From NCBI GenBank assembly GCA_943789295.1, contig CALSTO010000001.1:372001-436000 (forward strand): a DNA stretch of 64,000 nt. The letters run 5' to 3'. Under the pieces are notes generated by a model. It was not told the DNA's origin. It saw nothing but the letters and a program-made list of their open reading frames with translations, and did not search any database. Shown here piece after piece: positions 26,222-35,295 of this stretch (its first letter is position 1; each line of letters begins with the position of its first letter). This stretch comes from MAG-121220-bin8 sp002700465 (GTDB lineage Bacteria > Bacteroidota > Bacteroidia > Flavobacteriales > Flavobacteriaceae). The position numbers and the translations under genes were made by a program.

Positions 26222-28503
26222 AAAAAATTAGTACTCTGCTCTCAATTTTAATATTATCATTAACTGTTTGGTTTAGTTTTAGCGATTTGATGCCTTCATC
26301 TGTTAAATCAATCGAACATACTGGTTTTTCTATCAATAATGCATTAAATCACTTAAAGATAATTTCAGAAAAACCTCATTACACAAGTTCAAAATATCAT
26401 CAAGATGTTCAAGATTACATAGTAAATGAACTTAATAAAATGGGACTCAAAACTGAAATACAAAATCAAGTAGTTTTGAATTCTCGAAGAGTTGCAACAA
26501 ATGCTGCTAATATTATAGGTACAATTAAAGGTTCTAGAAAAGGAAAGTCATTAGTTTTATTAACTCATTACGATTCAAGTGCTCATAGTTCTTTTGGAGC
26601 AAGTGATGCAGGTTCTGGAGTTGTAACAATTCTTGAGGGATTTAGGGTGTTTCTATTAAATAATAAAACACCCATAAATGATATTCACTTGGTGTTTACC
26701 GATGCTGAGGAGATGGGTTTACTCGGAGCTGAAGCTTTTGTTAAAAATCATAAACTAATTGATAATGTTGGACTAGTTTTAAACTTTGAAGCTAGGGGGA
26801 GTGGAGGACCTAGCTATATGTTAATGGAAACAAATGGAATGAATAGCAAGCTTATTTCTGAATTTGCTAATGCAAACCCTCGTTTTCCTGCAGCAAACTC
26901 ACTTATGTATAGTATTTATAAAATGCTTCCCAATGATACTGATTTAACTGTTTTTCGAGAACAAGCTAATATTAACGGTTTTAATTTTGCCTTTATTGGA
27001 GATCATTTTGATTATCATACATCACTTGACACTTACGATCGATTAGATAGAAATACTCTTTTACATCAAGCGGATTATTTTATGTCAATGGTTACTCATT
27101 TTTCTAAAAGTGATTTATCTAATCTTAATAGTGATGTAGATTATGTTTACTCCAATTTTCCATTTCTTAAATTAATTTATTTTTCAAATTCATGGATTTT
27201 TCCTCTTTTGATATTATCAGTAATACTTTTTTTAGTTTTAATTTACTTAGGCTTAGTATTGAATAAATTAAAATTAGAAGGAATTTTCAATGGAATTACT
27301 CCTTTCTTTACTTCATTATTTATTTGCATTAGTTTAACTGTAATATTATGGGATTTTATAGTTTTTATAAATCCTGAACATGCTGATGTGTTGCATGGAT
27401 TTACATACAATGGTTATTTCTATATACTAGGTTTTATATTTTTAAATTTATTTTGTTTATTATTAATATATAGGCCATTCTTTAATAAATATTCTGGTGT
27501 TAATTTAATCATTTTTCCTCTTTTGTTTTGGATTATAATCAACTTGTTAATTGGTTTCTTTTTAAAGGGAGCAGCGTATTTTATTATCCCAGTTTATTTC
27601 GTTCTATTCTCGATTTTGCTTTCTTTCATGTTTGATCTCAAAACTAATAAATTGATGATTATTTGGACGTGTTTAAGTGTTCCGTTAATCTATATGTTTG
27701 CTCCTCAACTGAAAATGTTTCCTGTGGGGTTGGGTCTTAAAAACTTATTTATAAGTTCTACTCTTTTGATTTTAGTGTTTTCACTATTGCTGCCAATTTT
27801 TTCAAATTATTCCTATAAAAAACATGTGATTAGTTTAATCGGATTAAGTACTTTGTTTTTCTTTTTTATGGCTTTTTTAAATAATGGCTTTGATGTTGAA
27901 AATAAAAAACCTAACAGTATTGTTTATTATTCTGACATAGATAAAGCAGAATCATTTTGGATGTCATACGATCAAAATTTGGATGATTTTACCAAGCAAT
28001 TTTTAAGTGAAGACCCATCAACTGATATTGATAAATTTGTATCAAGAAGTAAATATTCCACATCCTACAAGTATATTAATAAAGCAGATTACAAAGATAT
28101 TTCTTATTCAACAGTTAAAGTTTTAAATGATAGTGTTTATGGAAACAAGCGTAAAGTTTCAATTAGTATAATTCCTCAAAGAAAAATTAATGCTATACAG
28201 CTAAGAACTAAAGATTCTTTATTTTTTGATTCTTTAGCTATTCAAGATGTTTATCTTGAAAAAGAAAATTTTAAAATTAATTCTGGTAGAATATTAACAT
28301 ATATTCCCTCATACAATGACACAAGAGTAATTGTTGATATGGTTTTTGACAATAAGTTTAATCCAGAATTTAATTTAATTGAAACCTCGTTTGATTTGAT
28401 GACAAATACTAATTTTAATTTTAAACCAAGGTCTGAAATAATGATGCCAATGCCCTTTGTTACAAATGATGCCATTATTCTTTCTAAAAATATATCGCTA
28501 TGA
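26218..28503 (+). CDS. Membrane-bound M28-family aminopeptidase-like protein
   Basis: A 761-residue protein with an N-terminal transmembrane helix (about 5-22), an extracytoplasmic M28 zinc peptidase domain (about 40-310) and then a bundle of about eight transmembrane helices (about 320-560) and a C-terminal soluble domain. Zinc-site residues are seen in LTHYDS (His117, Asp119), GASDAGSG (Asp130) and FTDAEEMGLLG (Glu164, Glu165). This layout resembles the eukaryotic/bacterial Fxna-type M28 membrane peptidases. It overlaps crtY upstream and the Kazal lipoprotein downstream, each by four bases, implying a single message. Confidence 0.9.
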   Translation: MKKISTLLSILILSLTVWFSFSDLMPSSVKSIEHTGFSINNALNHLKIISEKPHYTSSKYHQDVQDYIVNELNKMGLKTEIQNQVVLNSRRVATNAANIIGTIKGSRKGKSLVLLTHYDSSAHSSFGASDAGSGVVTILEGFRVFLLNNKTPINDIHLVFTDAEEMGLLGAEAFVKNHKLIDNVGLVLNFEARGSGGPSYMLMETNGMNSKLISEFANANPRFPAANSLMYSIYKMLPNDTDLTVFREQANINGFNFAFIGDHFDYHTSLDTYDRLDRNTLLHQADYFMSMVTHFSKSDLSNLNSDVDYVYSNFPFLKLIYFSNSWIFPLLILSVILFLVLIYLGLVLNKLKLEGIFNGITPFFTSLFICISLTVILWDFIVFINPEHADVLHGFTYNGYFYILGFIFLNLFCLLLIYRPFFNKYSGVNLIIFPLLFWIIINLLIGFFLKGAAYFIIPVYFVLFSILLSFMFDLKTNKLMIIWTCLSVPLIYMFAPQLKMFPVGLGLKNLFISSTLLILVFSLLLPIFSNYSYKKHVISLIGLSTLFFFFMAFLNNGFDVENKKPNSIVYYSDIDKAESFWMSYDQNLDDFTKQFLSEDPSTDIDKFVSRSKYSTSYKYINKADYKDISYSTVKVLNDSVYGNKRKVSISIIPQRKINAIQLRTKDSLFFDSLAIQDVYLEKENFKINSGRILTYIPSYNDTRVIVDMVFDNKFNPEFNLIETSFDLMTNTNFNFKPRSEIMMPMPFVTNDAIILSKNISL

Positions 28504-28736
28504 AATTTAATTTAATTTTTTTAATGTTAATAATGTTTGTTTCATGTGGTGAGGGTGAGGATGCTTCAGGTGATTGCTATGTTTCCCCTGAACCAGATGT
28601 TATTTGTAGTGAAATATACGAACCTGTATGTGCTTGTAATAACTTGGTATACAGTAATTCTTGTAAAGCAAAATCTGCTGGAAATTTATCTTGGAAATCT
28701 ACAAATCTACAAAGTGGAGAGGAGTGTGAATATTAA
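28500..28736 (+). CDS. Small lipoprotein with a Kazal-type protease inhibitor domain
   Basis: A 78-residue lipoprotein: signal peptide then Cys16 (FVSC). The mature part has a Kazal-like pattern, with C36 seven residues before C44, then C46, LVYSNSC (C55) and AKSAGN. It fits the bacterial form PVC-x-C-DG-x-TY-x-N-x-C-x-A-x-x-AG. Cysteines at 26, 36, 44, 46, 55 and 76 allow three disulfides. Kazal domains block serine proteases. Its ATG overlaps the M28 peptidase stop (28500-28503), so the inhibitor and the metallopeptidase are made together; whether the inhibitor acts on self or outside proteases is unknown. Confidence 0.82.
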   Translation: MKFNLIFLMLIMFVSCGEGEDASGDCYVSPEPDVICSEIYEPVCACNNLVYSNSCKAKSAGNLSWKSTNLQSGEECEY

Positions 28737-28782
28737 AATATATAAACGTATTTTTAACCAACTTTTTTAAGATATTATTTTA

Positions 28783-29556
28783 ATGGCAAAACTTCCAAAA
28801 GAATTTCAATTTATAGATTTATCAGATTATGGAAGGCCTGCTGGTCGTTGGATTGCAAAACATTTTCAACATACAAGTGTTACTCCAATTCATGTTACTA
28901 CTATGTTTTTTATAACAGGTTTATTGGCTATTGGATTTATGATTTATGAATACTACGTTACAGCTGCTTTTTTAATAGTGTTAAAATCTATTTTAGACGC
29001 TGCTGATGGAGAGCTTTCGAGATTAAAAAATACACCCTCATATGTTGGGCGTTATTACGATTCAATTGCGGATATATTGCTTAATTTTTGTTTCTTATCT
29101 GCTTTCTGTTACATGTCCCAGTCTTCGTTATTTTTAATGCTATTAGCTTTTATAGGAATACAGATGCAAGGAACGGTTTTTAATTACTATTACGTTATTT
29201 TGAGGCATTCTGTTGATGGTGATTCTACAAGTCGAATAATTGAAGATTGTCCTCCTAAAGCTTTTAAAGGTGAAAGTCAAAAAATGGTAAATATTTTTTA
29301 CAAAATTTATGATACTTTATATATATCTTTTGATAAGGTTATGTTTTATATGGACAGAAATGCTAGATACAGCCCTCCTTTTCCAAAGTGGTTTATGACT
29401 TTAGTGTCTATCTATGGGCTTGGCTTTCAATTATTAATAATGGCATTTATGTTGGTTTTTCAACTACATGAATTTGTGATACCATTTTTTATAATTTATT
29501 CTGTTTTTATATTTGTTTTTGTTGGTTTAAGAACACTGTTTCTTAAAACTCAGTGA
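28783..29556 (+). CDS. CDP-alcohol phosphatidyltransferase family protein
   Basis: A 257-residue membrane enzyme that transfers a phosphatidyl or similar group from a CDP-activated donor to an alcohol, as in phospholipid synthesis. The catalytic motif is present with one change: D72-AA-D75-G76-EL-S-R80, then G89, D93 and D97, with Ser where Ala normally occurs. Five to six transmembrane helices follow (about 37-56, 58-72, 98-125, 200-225 and 230-252). The alcohol acceptor (glycerophosphate, inositol, serine and so on) cannot be assigned. It lies 46 bases after the Kazal gene. Confidence 0.9.
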   Translation: MAKLPKEFQFIDLSDYGRPAGRWIAKHFQHTSVTPIHVTTMFFITGLLAIGFMIYEYYVTAAFLIVLKSILDAADGELSRLKNTPSYVGRYYDSIADILLNFCFLSAFCYMSQSSLFLMLLAFIGIQMQGTVFNYYYVILRHSVDGDSTSRIIEDCPPKAFKGESQKMVNIFYKIYDTLYISFDKVMFYMDRNARYSPPFPKWFMTLVSIYGLGFQLLIMAFMLVFQLHEFVIPFFIIYSVFIFVFVGLRTLFLKTQ

Positions 29557-29626
29557 AATTTAAATAAAAAAAATTCCAAAGTTTCTCTATTTTGATTGCT
29601 CTAAAAATTCAGTTAAATTTAAGTAA

Positions 29627-31960
29627 ATGAAAAAACTAATTCTTTTAATACTTTTTATTCCATTTGTATCTTTTGGGCAAAGAGCAAATAATCAGTCTAG
29701 TCTTAAACCAATTGATTCCCTCACAGTTGATATGCAAGTTAGTAAGGGCTTGATTAACACCTATCAGAATTCAAAGAATCAATTATTTTTTGAGATAAAT
29801 AAACATATTTTAGAAAAAGATTTTTTGGTCGTTACGAGATTTGCTCAAATTCCAGCAAATTACTCAGGGTATTTAAATGCTGGCTCCAAAACAGCTGAAC
29901 ATGTTGTTGAGTTTGAGAAAAAATCTAACAAAATTTTACTAAGAGAAGTTAGTTTTAACAATATATCTGATTCTGATGATCCGATTTCAATAAGCGTTTC
30001 CGAAAATAATTTTAAGCCAATATTAGCCTCATTTGATATCAAAAATTCTGACAACGATAAATATTTTATCGAAGTTACAGGTTATTTTATGTCTGATTCG
30101 CCTGGTTTTAATATTATAAGATCATATGAAAAAAGTAATTATAAAATAGGAAATGTTGATAAAAAAAGAAGCTTTATAGATTCAGCTAAAAGTTTTCCAA
30201 AAAATATTGAAATCCTTCATACTTTAACATTTAATGTAAATAAAGCACCAAGAGAAAACAGAACTAAAACATTTAGTTTTCAAATTAATCATTCTATCAT
30301 ACTCCTTCCTGAGGATCCTATGCCTGTAAGGTATGAAGATGAAAGAGTAGGATGGTTTACTTTACAGAAAATTAATTATAGTTCACCTAAACTTAAATCT
30401 GATAGTTATAATATTGTAAGAAGATGGAGACTTGAACCCTCTGATATTGAAGCATATAATAAAGGAGAATTAGTTGAACCAAAAAAATCAATAGTTTATT
30501 ACTTAGACCCTGGAACCCCATTAAAATGGAGAAAGTATTTCAAAATGGGTATTGAGGATTGGAATTCTGCATTTGAAAAGGCAGGATTTAAAAATGCCAT
30601 TATAGCAAAAGATCCTCCTTCAAAAGAAGAAGATCCTGATTTTAGTCCTGAAGACATTAGATATTCAACTGTTAGATATGTAGCGTCTACAACAAGAAAT
30701 GCTACAGGACCAAGTGTTTCTGATCCAAGAACAGGTGAAATATTAGAAAGTGATATAATTTGGTATCACAATCATTTAAGATCTTACAGAAACAGGTATT
30801 TGCTAGAGACAGGAGCGTCAAACCCAAAAGCAAGAACTTTAAACACTCCAGAGGAAGAAATAGGGGAGATGATGAGAAGAGTAATTTCTCATGAAATTGG
30901 ACACGCTTTAGGACTTCCACATAACATGAAAGCTAGTAGTGCTTACCCTGTTGATTCTTTGAGATCAGGTTCTTTTACTCAAAAATTTGGAATAGCTACA
31001 ACTATAATGGATTATGCAAGGTATAATTATGTCGCTCAACCTGGAGATGAAAACATAAGATTTGTAAGACAACTAGGACCTTATGACGATTACTCAATCG
31101 AATGGGGTTACAGATTTTTTAATAAAAGCCCTGAAGAAGAAAAAGATATTTTAAAGAAGTTTGTTGATTCAAAATCTTTAGACCCAGTCTATATGTTTGG
31201 AGGTCGTGGAAACGATCCAAATTCACAAACTGAAAATATTGGAGATGATCCTGTTAAATCAAGTTTTTATGGTATCAAAAACTTAAAAATAGTAGCAGAA
31301 AATTTAAAAAGCTGGACACTTGAGCCGAATGAAAATTACAATGAATTAAATGAACTATATGGCGAACTAATTGGAGTATACAGAAGGTACATATATCATG
31401 TAATGGCATTGGTTGGAGGTATATATGACACTCCCCACAACGAAAATCAAAAAAATGTTTATAGGTATGTAAATGTTGATAAATCAAAACAGATTGAAGC
31501 TTTAGGTTTTTTAGACACAAACCTTTGGACAACTCAAGATTGGCTCATGAAACCTGATTTAATTTCACAAATTAGAGGAGAAGGTGTTTTAAACTCTGTT
31601 CAAGGTTTACAACTACAAGCCTTAGATAGGTTGTTAAATACGTCTAAACTAAATAGAATAGTTTCCTCAAACATTACTTTAAAAGGGAGTTCTTTAACTG
31701 TAGATGAATTAATTTTTAGTTTATTTAATTCTCTATTTACAAAAACTATAAATCCAGATTATTCACAGCAAAGGATGCAATTACATTTTGTTGAGAGGGT
31801 TGATGTTTTAATGAAAGATGAAAAATTAAACCAAGCTATTAAATCTATACTTGCGAATTTGAAAAAAGATGTTTTTTCTTATGCGAAATCAAGGTCTAAA
31901 AAATCAGACAGTAGTATAAAAAATCACTTTGAATATCTTAAAAAAAGTACTGGGACCTGA
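29627..31960 (+). CDS. Secreted zinc-dependent metalloprotease (DUF5117/DUF4953 type)
   Basis: A 777-residue secreted protein with a signal peptide (1-17, ending SFGQ). The zinc motif HEIGHALGLPH spans residues 422-432, giving the metzincin-like HExxHxxGxxH set with His422, His426 and His432, followed by NMKASSAYPVDSLRSG and a TTIMDYARYN methionine-turn-like segment. Large N- and C-terminal flanks match the family called zinc-dependent metalloprotease with DUF5117/DUF4953 regions in Bacteroidota. The substrate is unknown. The stop is followed by a weak inverted repeat rather than a clear terminator. Confidence 0.9.
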   Translation: MKKLILLILFIPFVSFGQRANNQSSLKPIDSLTVDMQVSKGLINTYQNSKNQLFFEINKHILEKDFLVVTRFAQIPANYSGYLNAGSKTAEHVVEFEKKSNKILLREVSFNNISDSDDPISISVSENNFKPILASFDIKNSDNDKYFIEVTGYFMSDSPGFNIIRSYEKSNYKIGNVDKKRSFIDSAKSFPKNIEILHTLTFNVNKAPRENRTKTFSFQINHSIILLPEDPMPVRYEDERVGWFTLQKINYSSPKLKSDSYNIVRRWRLEPSDIEAYNKGELVEPKKSIVYYLDPGTPLKWRKYFKMGIEDWNSAFEKAGFKNAIIAKDPPSKEEDPDFSPEDIRYSTVRYVASTTRNATGPSVSDPRTGEILESDIIWYHNHLRSYRNRYLLETGASNPKARTLNTPEEEIGEMMRRVISHEIGHALGLPHNMKASSAYPVDSLRSGSFTQKFGIATTIMDYARYNYVAQPGDENIRFVRQLGPYDDYSIEWGYRFFNKSPEEEKDILKKFVDSKSLDPVYMFGGRGNDPNSQTENIGDDPVKSSFYGIKNLKIVAENLKSWTLEPNENYNELNELYGELIGVYRRYIYHVMALVGGIYDTPHNENQKNVYRYVNVDKSKQIEALGFLDTNLWTTQDWLMKPDLISQIRGEGVLNSVQGLQLQALDRLLNTSKLNRIVSSNITLKGSSLTVDELIFSLFNSLFTKTINPDYSQQRMQLHFVERVDVLMKDEKLNQAIKSILANLKKDVFSYAKSRSKKSDSSIKNHFEYLKKSTGT

Positions 31961-32097
31961 TGAGTAGATCATCAAAAGAAAACCGATATTATTTGGGTAG
32001 GGTTGTACCAATTAAAAATTACTATTGAGATTTTTCGGTTTTTGTTATAACTTAGTTATAGTTAAAAGCAGTAAAGGCAACGATTCAGGCAACCAAA

Positions 32098-32132
32098 ATT
32101 AAAAACCCCTGTAAATCAATGACTTACAAGGG
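32098..32132 (-). terminator. tmRNA terminator
   Basis: On the minus strand, just downstream of tmRNA, CCCTTGTAA (from 32132) pairs imperfectly with TTACAGGGG (to 32106), followed by a T run at 32105-32098. It gives a good intrinsic terminator for ssrA. Confidence 0.8.
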
Positions 32133-32138
32133 TATTTG

Positions 32139-32534
32139 TGGAGTCGGAGGGAATCGAACCCTCGTCCAAACAAGCGATAAAAAAGCTTTCTACAGATTTA
32201 GTTTTCATTTAATTTTCGATAATATTCTGACTGAAAACTGCCTAAATAAAACTTATCTTCTTTAGTTTTAAAATTCTATCGAAGTTCTAGAATTTCTATG
32301 TTGACTTTGATGGTGTCTCAACATGAATCGCCGTCAACAAGGGCTATTCTGAGACATCTCACTTTCCCGCCTGGCGGGACAAAGGCTTTAACTTACTATA
32401 ATTCAGTTATTAAGCTGCAAGAGCGTATTTATTTTCGCCATTTAAGGTTTGGTATCATTTTATTAACGAGCGATAACCCAGCGCTCGATCTGCTTACAAT
32501 TCAACCGGACCTGCTGTCAAAACCAGTCGACCCC
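32139..32534 (-). ncRNA. ssrA: Transfer-messenger RNA (tmRNA)
   Basis: The RNA rescues stalled ribosomes and tags the unfinished peptide. The 5' end GGGGTCGACTGG (from 32534) pairs with the 3' end CGACTCC plus discriminator A (to 32139). The T arm with GGTTCGATTCC is seen near the 3' end. A short tag frame starts at 32439 and reads GENKYALAA followed by two TAA stops (to 32407), similar to other Bacteroidota tags. A GC-rich hairpin (CCCGCC-AG-GCGGG) lies in the pseudoknot region. The CCA end is not encoded (genome reads CAA), so it must be added. An apparent plus-strand frame at 32298-32552 is not a gene. Confidence 0.97.
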
Positions 32535-32563
32535 ATTTTTTCAAAGAACTAATTTTTGAGGAA

Positions 32564-32571
32564 CAAATATA
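32564..32571 (-). promoter_or_regulatory. tmRNA -7 promoter element
   Basis: TATATTTG on the minus strand, a perfect TAnnTTTG match, lies 30 bases before the mature tmRNA 5' end in the short gap after kdsA. This fits a primary transcript trimmed to the mature 5' end. Confidence 0.45.
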
Positions 32572-32583
32572 TGTTAATTTGAT

Positions 32584-33402
32584 TTACTTGATGGAGTTAG
32601 TAGCTTTTCTAATAATTACTAATTTTTCTAGTAAACTTTCAAGTTTATTAATATTTAGCATATTAGCTCCGTCACTTTTTGCATTTTGTGGATCAAAATG
32701 AGTTTCAATAAATATACCATCCACACCTGTTGCTATACCAGCTTTAGCAATTGTTTCAATCATTTCAGGTCTACCTCCAGTAACTCCAGATGATTGATTT
32801 GGTTGTTGAAGAGAATGAGTAACGTCTAAAACGACTGGAGCAAATTCCTTCATGGCAGGGATTCCTCTGAAATCAACTATTAAATCTTGATATCCAAACA
32901 TACTTCCTCTTTCAGTTATTATAGTATTGTTGTTTCCTGAATCTTTGATTTTTTTAACTGCGTGTGACATACTCTCAGGACTCATAAATTGCCCTTTTTT
33001 TAAACTGACATGTTTTCCAGTTTTAGCTGCAGCCACCAACAAGTCTGTTTGTCTTACTAAAAAAGCGGGTATTTGAAGAACATCTACGTATTTTGCTGCA
33101 AGTTCTGCATCTTTAATTTCGTGAATATCAGTTATTGTAGGTGTATTAAGTTTTTTCCCTACTTTTTTTAATATTTCCAAAGCTTTATTGTCTCCTATAC
33201 CTGTAAAACTATCAATTCTGCTTCTGTTAGCTTTTTTAAAACTGCCTTTAAAAATAAAAGGAATTTTCAATCTGTTAGTTATGTCAAATATTTTCTCAGC
33301 AATTTCAAAAGCCATTTCTTCTCCTTCAATTGCACAAGGTCCTGCAATAAGAAAAAAATTATTAGAATCGTTATTCTTAATGTTTGGAATATTGTCTATC
33401 AT
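32584..33402 (-). CDS. kdsA: 3-deoxy-8-phosphooctulonate synthase (KDO-8-P synthase)
   Basis: A 272-residue enzyme that joins arabinose 5-phosphate and phosphoenolpyruvate to make KDO-8-phosphate for the LPS inner core. It has the N-terminal IAGPCAIEG block, KANRSR, the central DIHEIKDAELAAKYVDVLQIPAF segment, the GHVSLKKGQ-like K-KKGQF stretch and the C-terminal VDGIFIETHFDP, all typical for KdsA. The metal-binding Cys/His positions suggest a metal-dependent form could be tested, but this is not decided here. It is divergent from typA and is followed by tmRNA on the same strand. Confidence 0.96.
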   Translation of the reverse strand: MIDNIPNIKNNDSNNFFLIAGPCAIEGEEMAFEIAEKIFDITNRLKIPFIFKGSFKKANRSRIDSFTGIGDNKALEILKKVGKKLNTPTITDIHEIKDAELAAKYVDVLQIPAFLVRQTDLLVAAAKTGKHVSLKKGQFMSPESMSHAVKKIKDSGNNNTIITERGSMFGYQDLIVDFRGIPAMKEFAPVVLDVTHSLQQPNQSSGVTGGRPEMIETIAKAGIATGVDGIFIETHFDPQNAKSDGANMLNINKLESLLEKLVIIRKATNSIK

Positions 33403-33482
33403 TTCACAAATTTAATTTATGCTAAATTAAATAATATTCTCTAGTTCTGTGGTTTTGATGCAATTAGTATGTAAAAAGACAT

Positions 33483-33490
33483 TACATTTG
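33483..33490 (+). promoter_or_regulatory. Possible -7 promoter element of typA
   Basis: TACATTTG fits TAnnTTTG, 22 bases before the typA ATG. A TTG at 33455-33457 is 25 bases upstream, longer than the usual spacer, so the match is partial. Confidence 0.35.
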
Positions 33491-33512
33491 CGCGAAATTA
33501 TAGAAAGTATAG

Positions 33513-35285
33513 ATGCAATCAATAAGAAACATCGCAATTATAGCGCACGTTGACCACGGTAAAACAACTTTAGTAGACAAAATCATAGATCAAGCGAAAA
33601 TTCTAGACGATCGAAAAGAACGTAAAGATTTATTGTTGGATAATAATGACTTGGAACGTGAAAGAGGAATTACTATTCTATCAAAGAATGTTTCAGTAAA
33701 TTATAAAGATGTCAAAATTAATGTTATTGACACACCTGGTCACGCCGATTTTGGTGGAGAAGTTGAACGTGTTTTAAAAATGGCAGATGGAGTCTTATTA
33801 TTAGTTGATGCTTTTGAAGGACCTATGCCACAAACTCGTTTCGTACTTGGAAAGGCTTTGGAACTTGGATTAACACCAATTGTAGTAGTAAATAAAGTTG
33901 ATAAAGAAAATTGTACGCCTGATATAGTACATGAAAAAGTATTTGATTTAATGTTTGCCTTAGATGCAACAGAAGAACAATTGGACTTCGCTACAATTTA
34001 TGGTTCTGCTAAAAACGGATGGATGTCAACTGATTGGCAAGATCCAAAAGAAAATATTATTGATTTATTAGATGCTGTAATTGAATCTATTCCCGAAGCG
34101 CCACACAGAGAGGGTTCTCCTCAAATGCAAATCACATCCTTAGATTTTTCATCATTTACAGGTAGACTTGCTATTGGACGTGTGTTCAGGGGAGACTTAG
34201 AGGAAAATAAAGATTACATGCTCTGTAAAGCAGATGGATCTACTAAAAAAGTAAGAATTAAAGAATTGCATGTTTTTGAAGGAATGGGCAAAGCAAAAAT
34301 TTCTAAAGTCAGAAGTGGAGATATTTGTTCAATTACAGGTTTGGAAGGATTTGAAATTGGAGATACTATTGCAGATGTTGAAAATCCTGAAGCATTACCA
34401 AGAATTGAAGTAGATCAACCTACAATGAGTATGTTGTTCACTATTAATAATTCTCCATTTTTTGGAAAAGAAGGTAAATATGTGACTTCTCGTCACTTAC
34501 GCGACAGATTGTTTAAGGAAATGGAAAAAAACTTAGCTCTGCGTGTAGATACAACTGACAGTGAAGATAAATTTAATGTTTTTGGCCGTGGAGTATTACA
34601 CTTGTCCGTTTTGATTGAAACAATGAGAAGAGAGGGATATGAATTACAAGTTGGAAGGCCACAGGTAATTATAAAGGAAATTGATGGAGTAAAATCTGAA
34701 CCATATGAAACTCTATCAATTGATGTTCCTGAGGAGAGTGCTTCGAAAGCAATTAATTTAGTTTCTCTTCGTAAAGGTGATTTATTGGTAATGGAACCTA
34801 AAGGTGATTTGCAGCATTTAGAATTTACAATTCCTTCCAGAGGTTTAATTGGTTTGCGTAATAGAATTTTAACAGCAACAGCAGGTACTGCAATTATTAA
34901 TCATAGATTTAGTGAATACGGTCCTTTTAAGGGTGAATTTACAGAAGATATTAAGGGTGCTATAGTTTCTTCTGCAGCAGGAAAAGCAACAGCTTACGCA
35001 ATTGACAGACTACAAGACAGAGGACGTTTTTTTATAGATATTAATGAAGAAATTTATATAGGTCAGGTTGTGGGGGAAAATAGTAAGGATTCCGACATGG
35101 GAGTTAATTTAATTAAAGGAAAACAATTGACAAATATGCGTAAATCTGGTACTGATGATGCTATGAAAATTGCTCCAAAAGTTGATTTTTCTCTTGAAGA
35201 ATGTATGGAATATATTAAAGTAGATGAATATTTAGAAGTTACTCCATCTAGTTTGCGAATGAGAAAAATTACTTTTAGGCCATAA
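33513..35285 (+). CDS. typA: Translational GTPase TypA/BipA
   Basis: A 590-residue ribosome-binding GTPase related to EF-G, needed for stress growth and 50S assembly. G-domain motifs are AHVDHGKTTL (G1), a GITI switch, DTPGHADFG (G3), NKVDKE (G4) and a GSAKNGW (G5). EF-G-like domains II, III and V follow, and a TypA-specific C-terminal domain ends in RMRKITFRP. Length and domain order are normal. It is divergent from kdsA and convergent with ftsE across a 10-base gap. Confidence 0.97.
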   Translation: MQSIRNIAIIAHVDHGKTTLVDKIIDQAKILDDRKERKDLLLDNNDLERERGITILSKNVSVNYKDVKINVIDTPGHADFGGEVERVLKMADGVLLLVDAFEGPMPQTRFVLGKALELGLTPIVVVNKVDKENCTPDIVHEKVFDLMFALDATEEQLDFATIYGSAKNGWMSTDWQDPKENIIDLLDAVIESIPEAPHREGSPQMQITSLDFSSFTGRLAIGRVFRGDLEENKDYMLCKADGSTKKVRIKELHVFEGMGKAKISKVRSGDICSITGLEGFEIGDTIADVENPEALPRIEVDQPTMSMLFTINNSPFFGKEGKYVTSRHLRDRLFKEMEKNLALRVDTTDSEDKFNVFGRGVLHLSVLIETMRREGYELQVGRPQVIIKEIDGVKSEPYETLSIDVPEESASKAINLVSLRKGDLLVMEPKGDLQHLEFTIPSRGLIGLRNRILTATAGTAIINHRFSEYGPFKGEFTEDIKGAIVSSAAGKATAYAIDRLQDRGRFFIDINEEIYIGQVVGENSKDSDMGVNLIKGKQLTNMRKSGTDDAMKIAPKVDFSLEECMEYIKVDEYLEVTPSSLRMRKITFRP

Positions 35286-35295
35286 AAAATAATTT

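Noticed and set aside
31960..32028. A 22-codon frame starting in the stop of the zinc metalloprotease
   Set aside because: Too short, no similarity seen, and it overlaps a weak inverted repeat (about 31977-31985 with 32035-32043) that more likely reflects transcript ending.
32298..32552. Plus-strand reading frame of 84 codons
   Set aside because: It lies inside the tmRNA gene on the other strand; the open frame is accidental.
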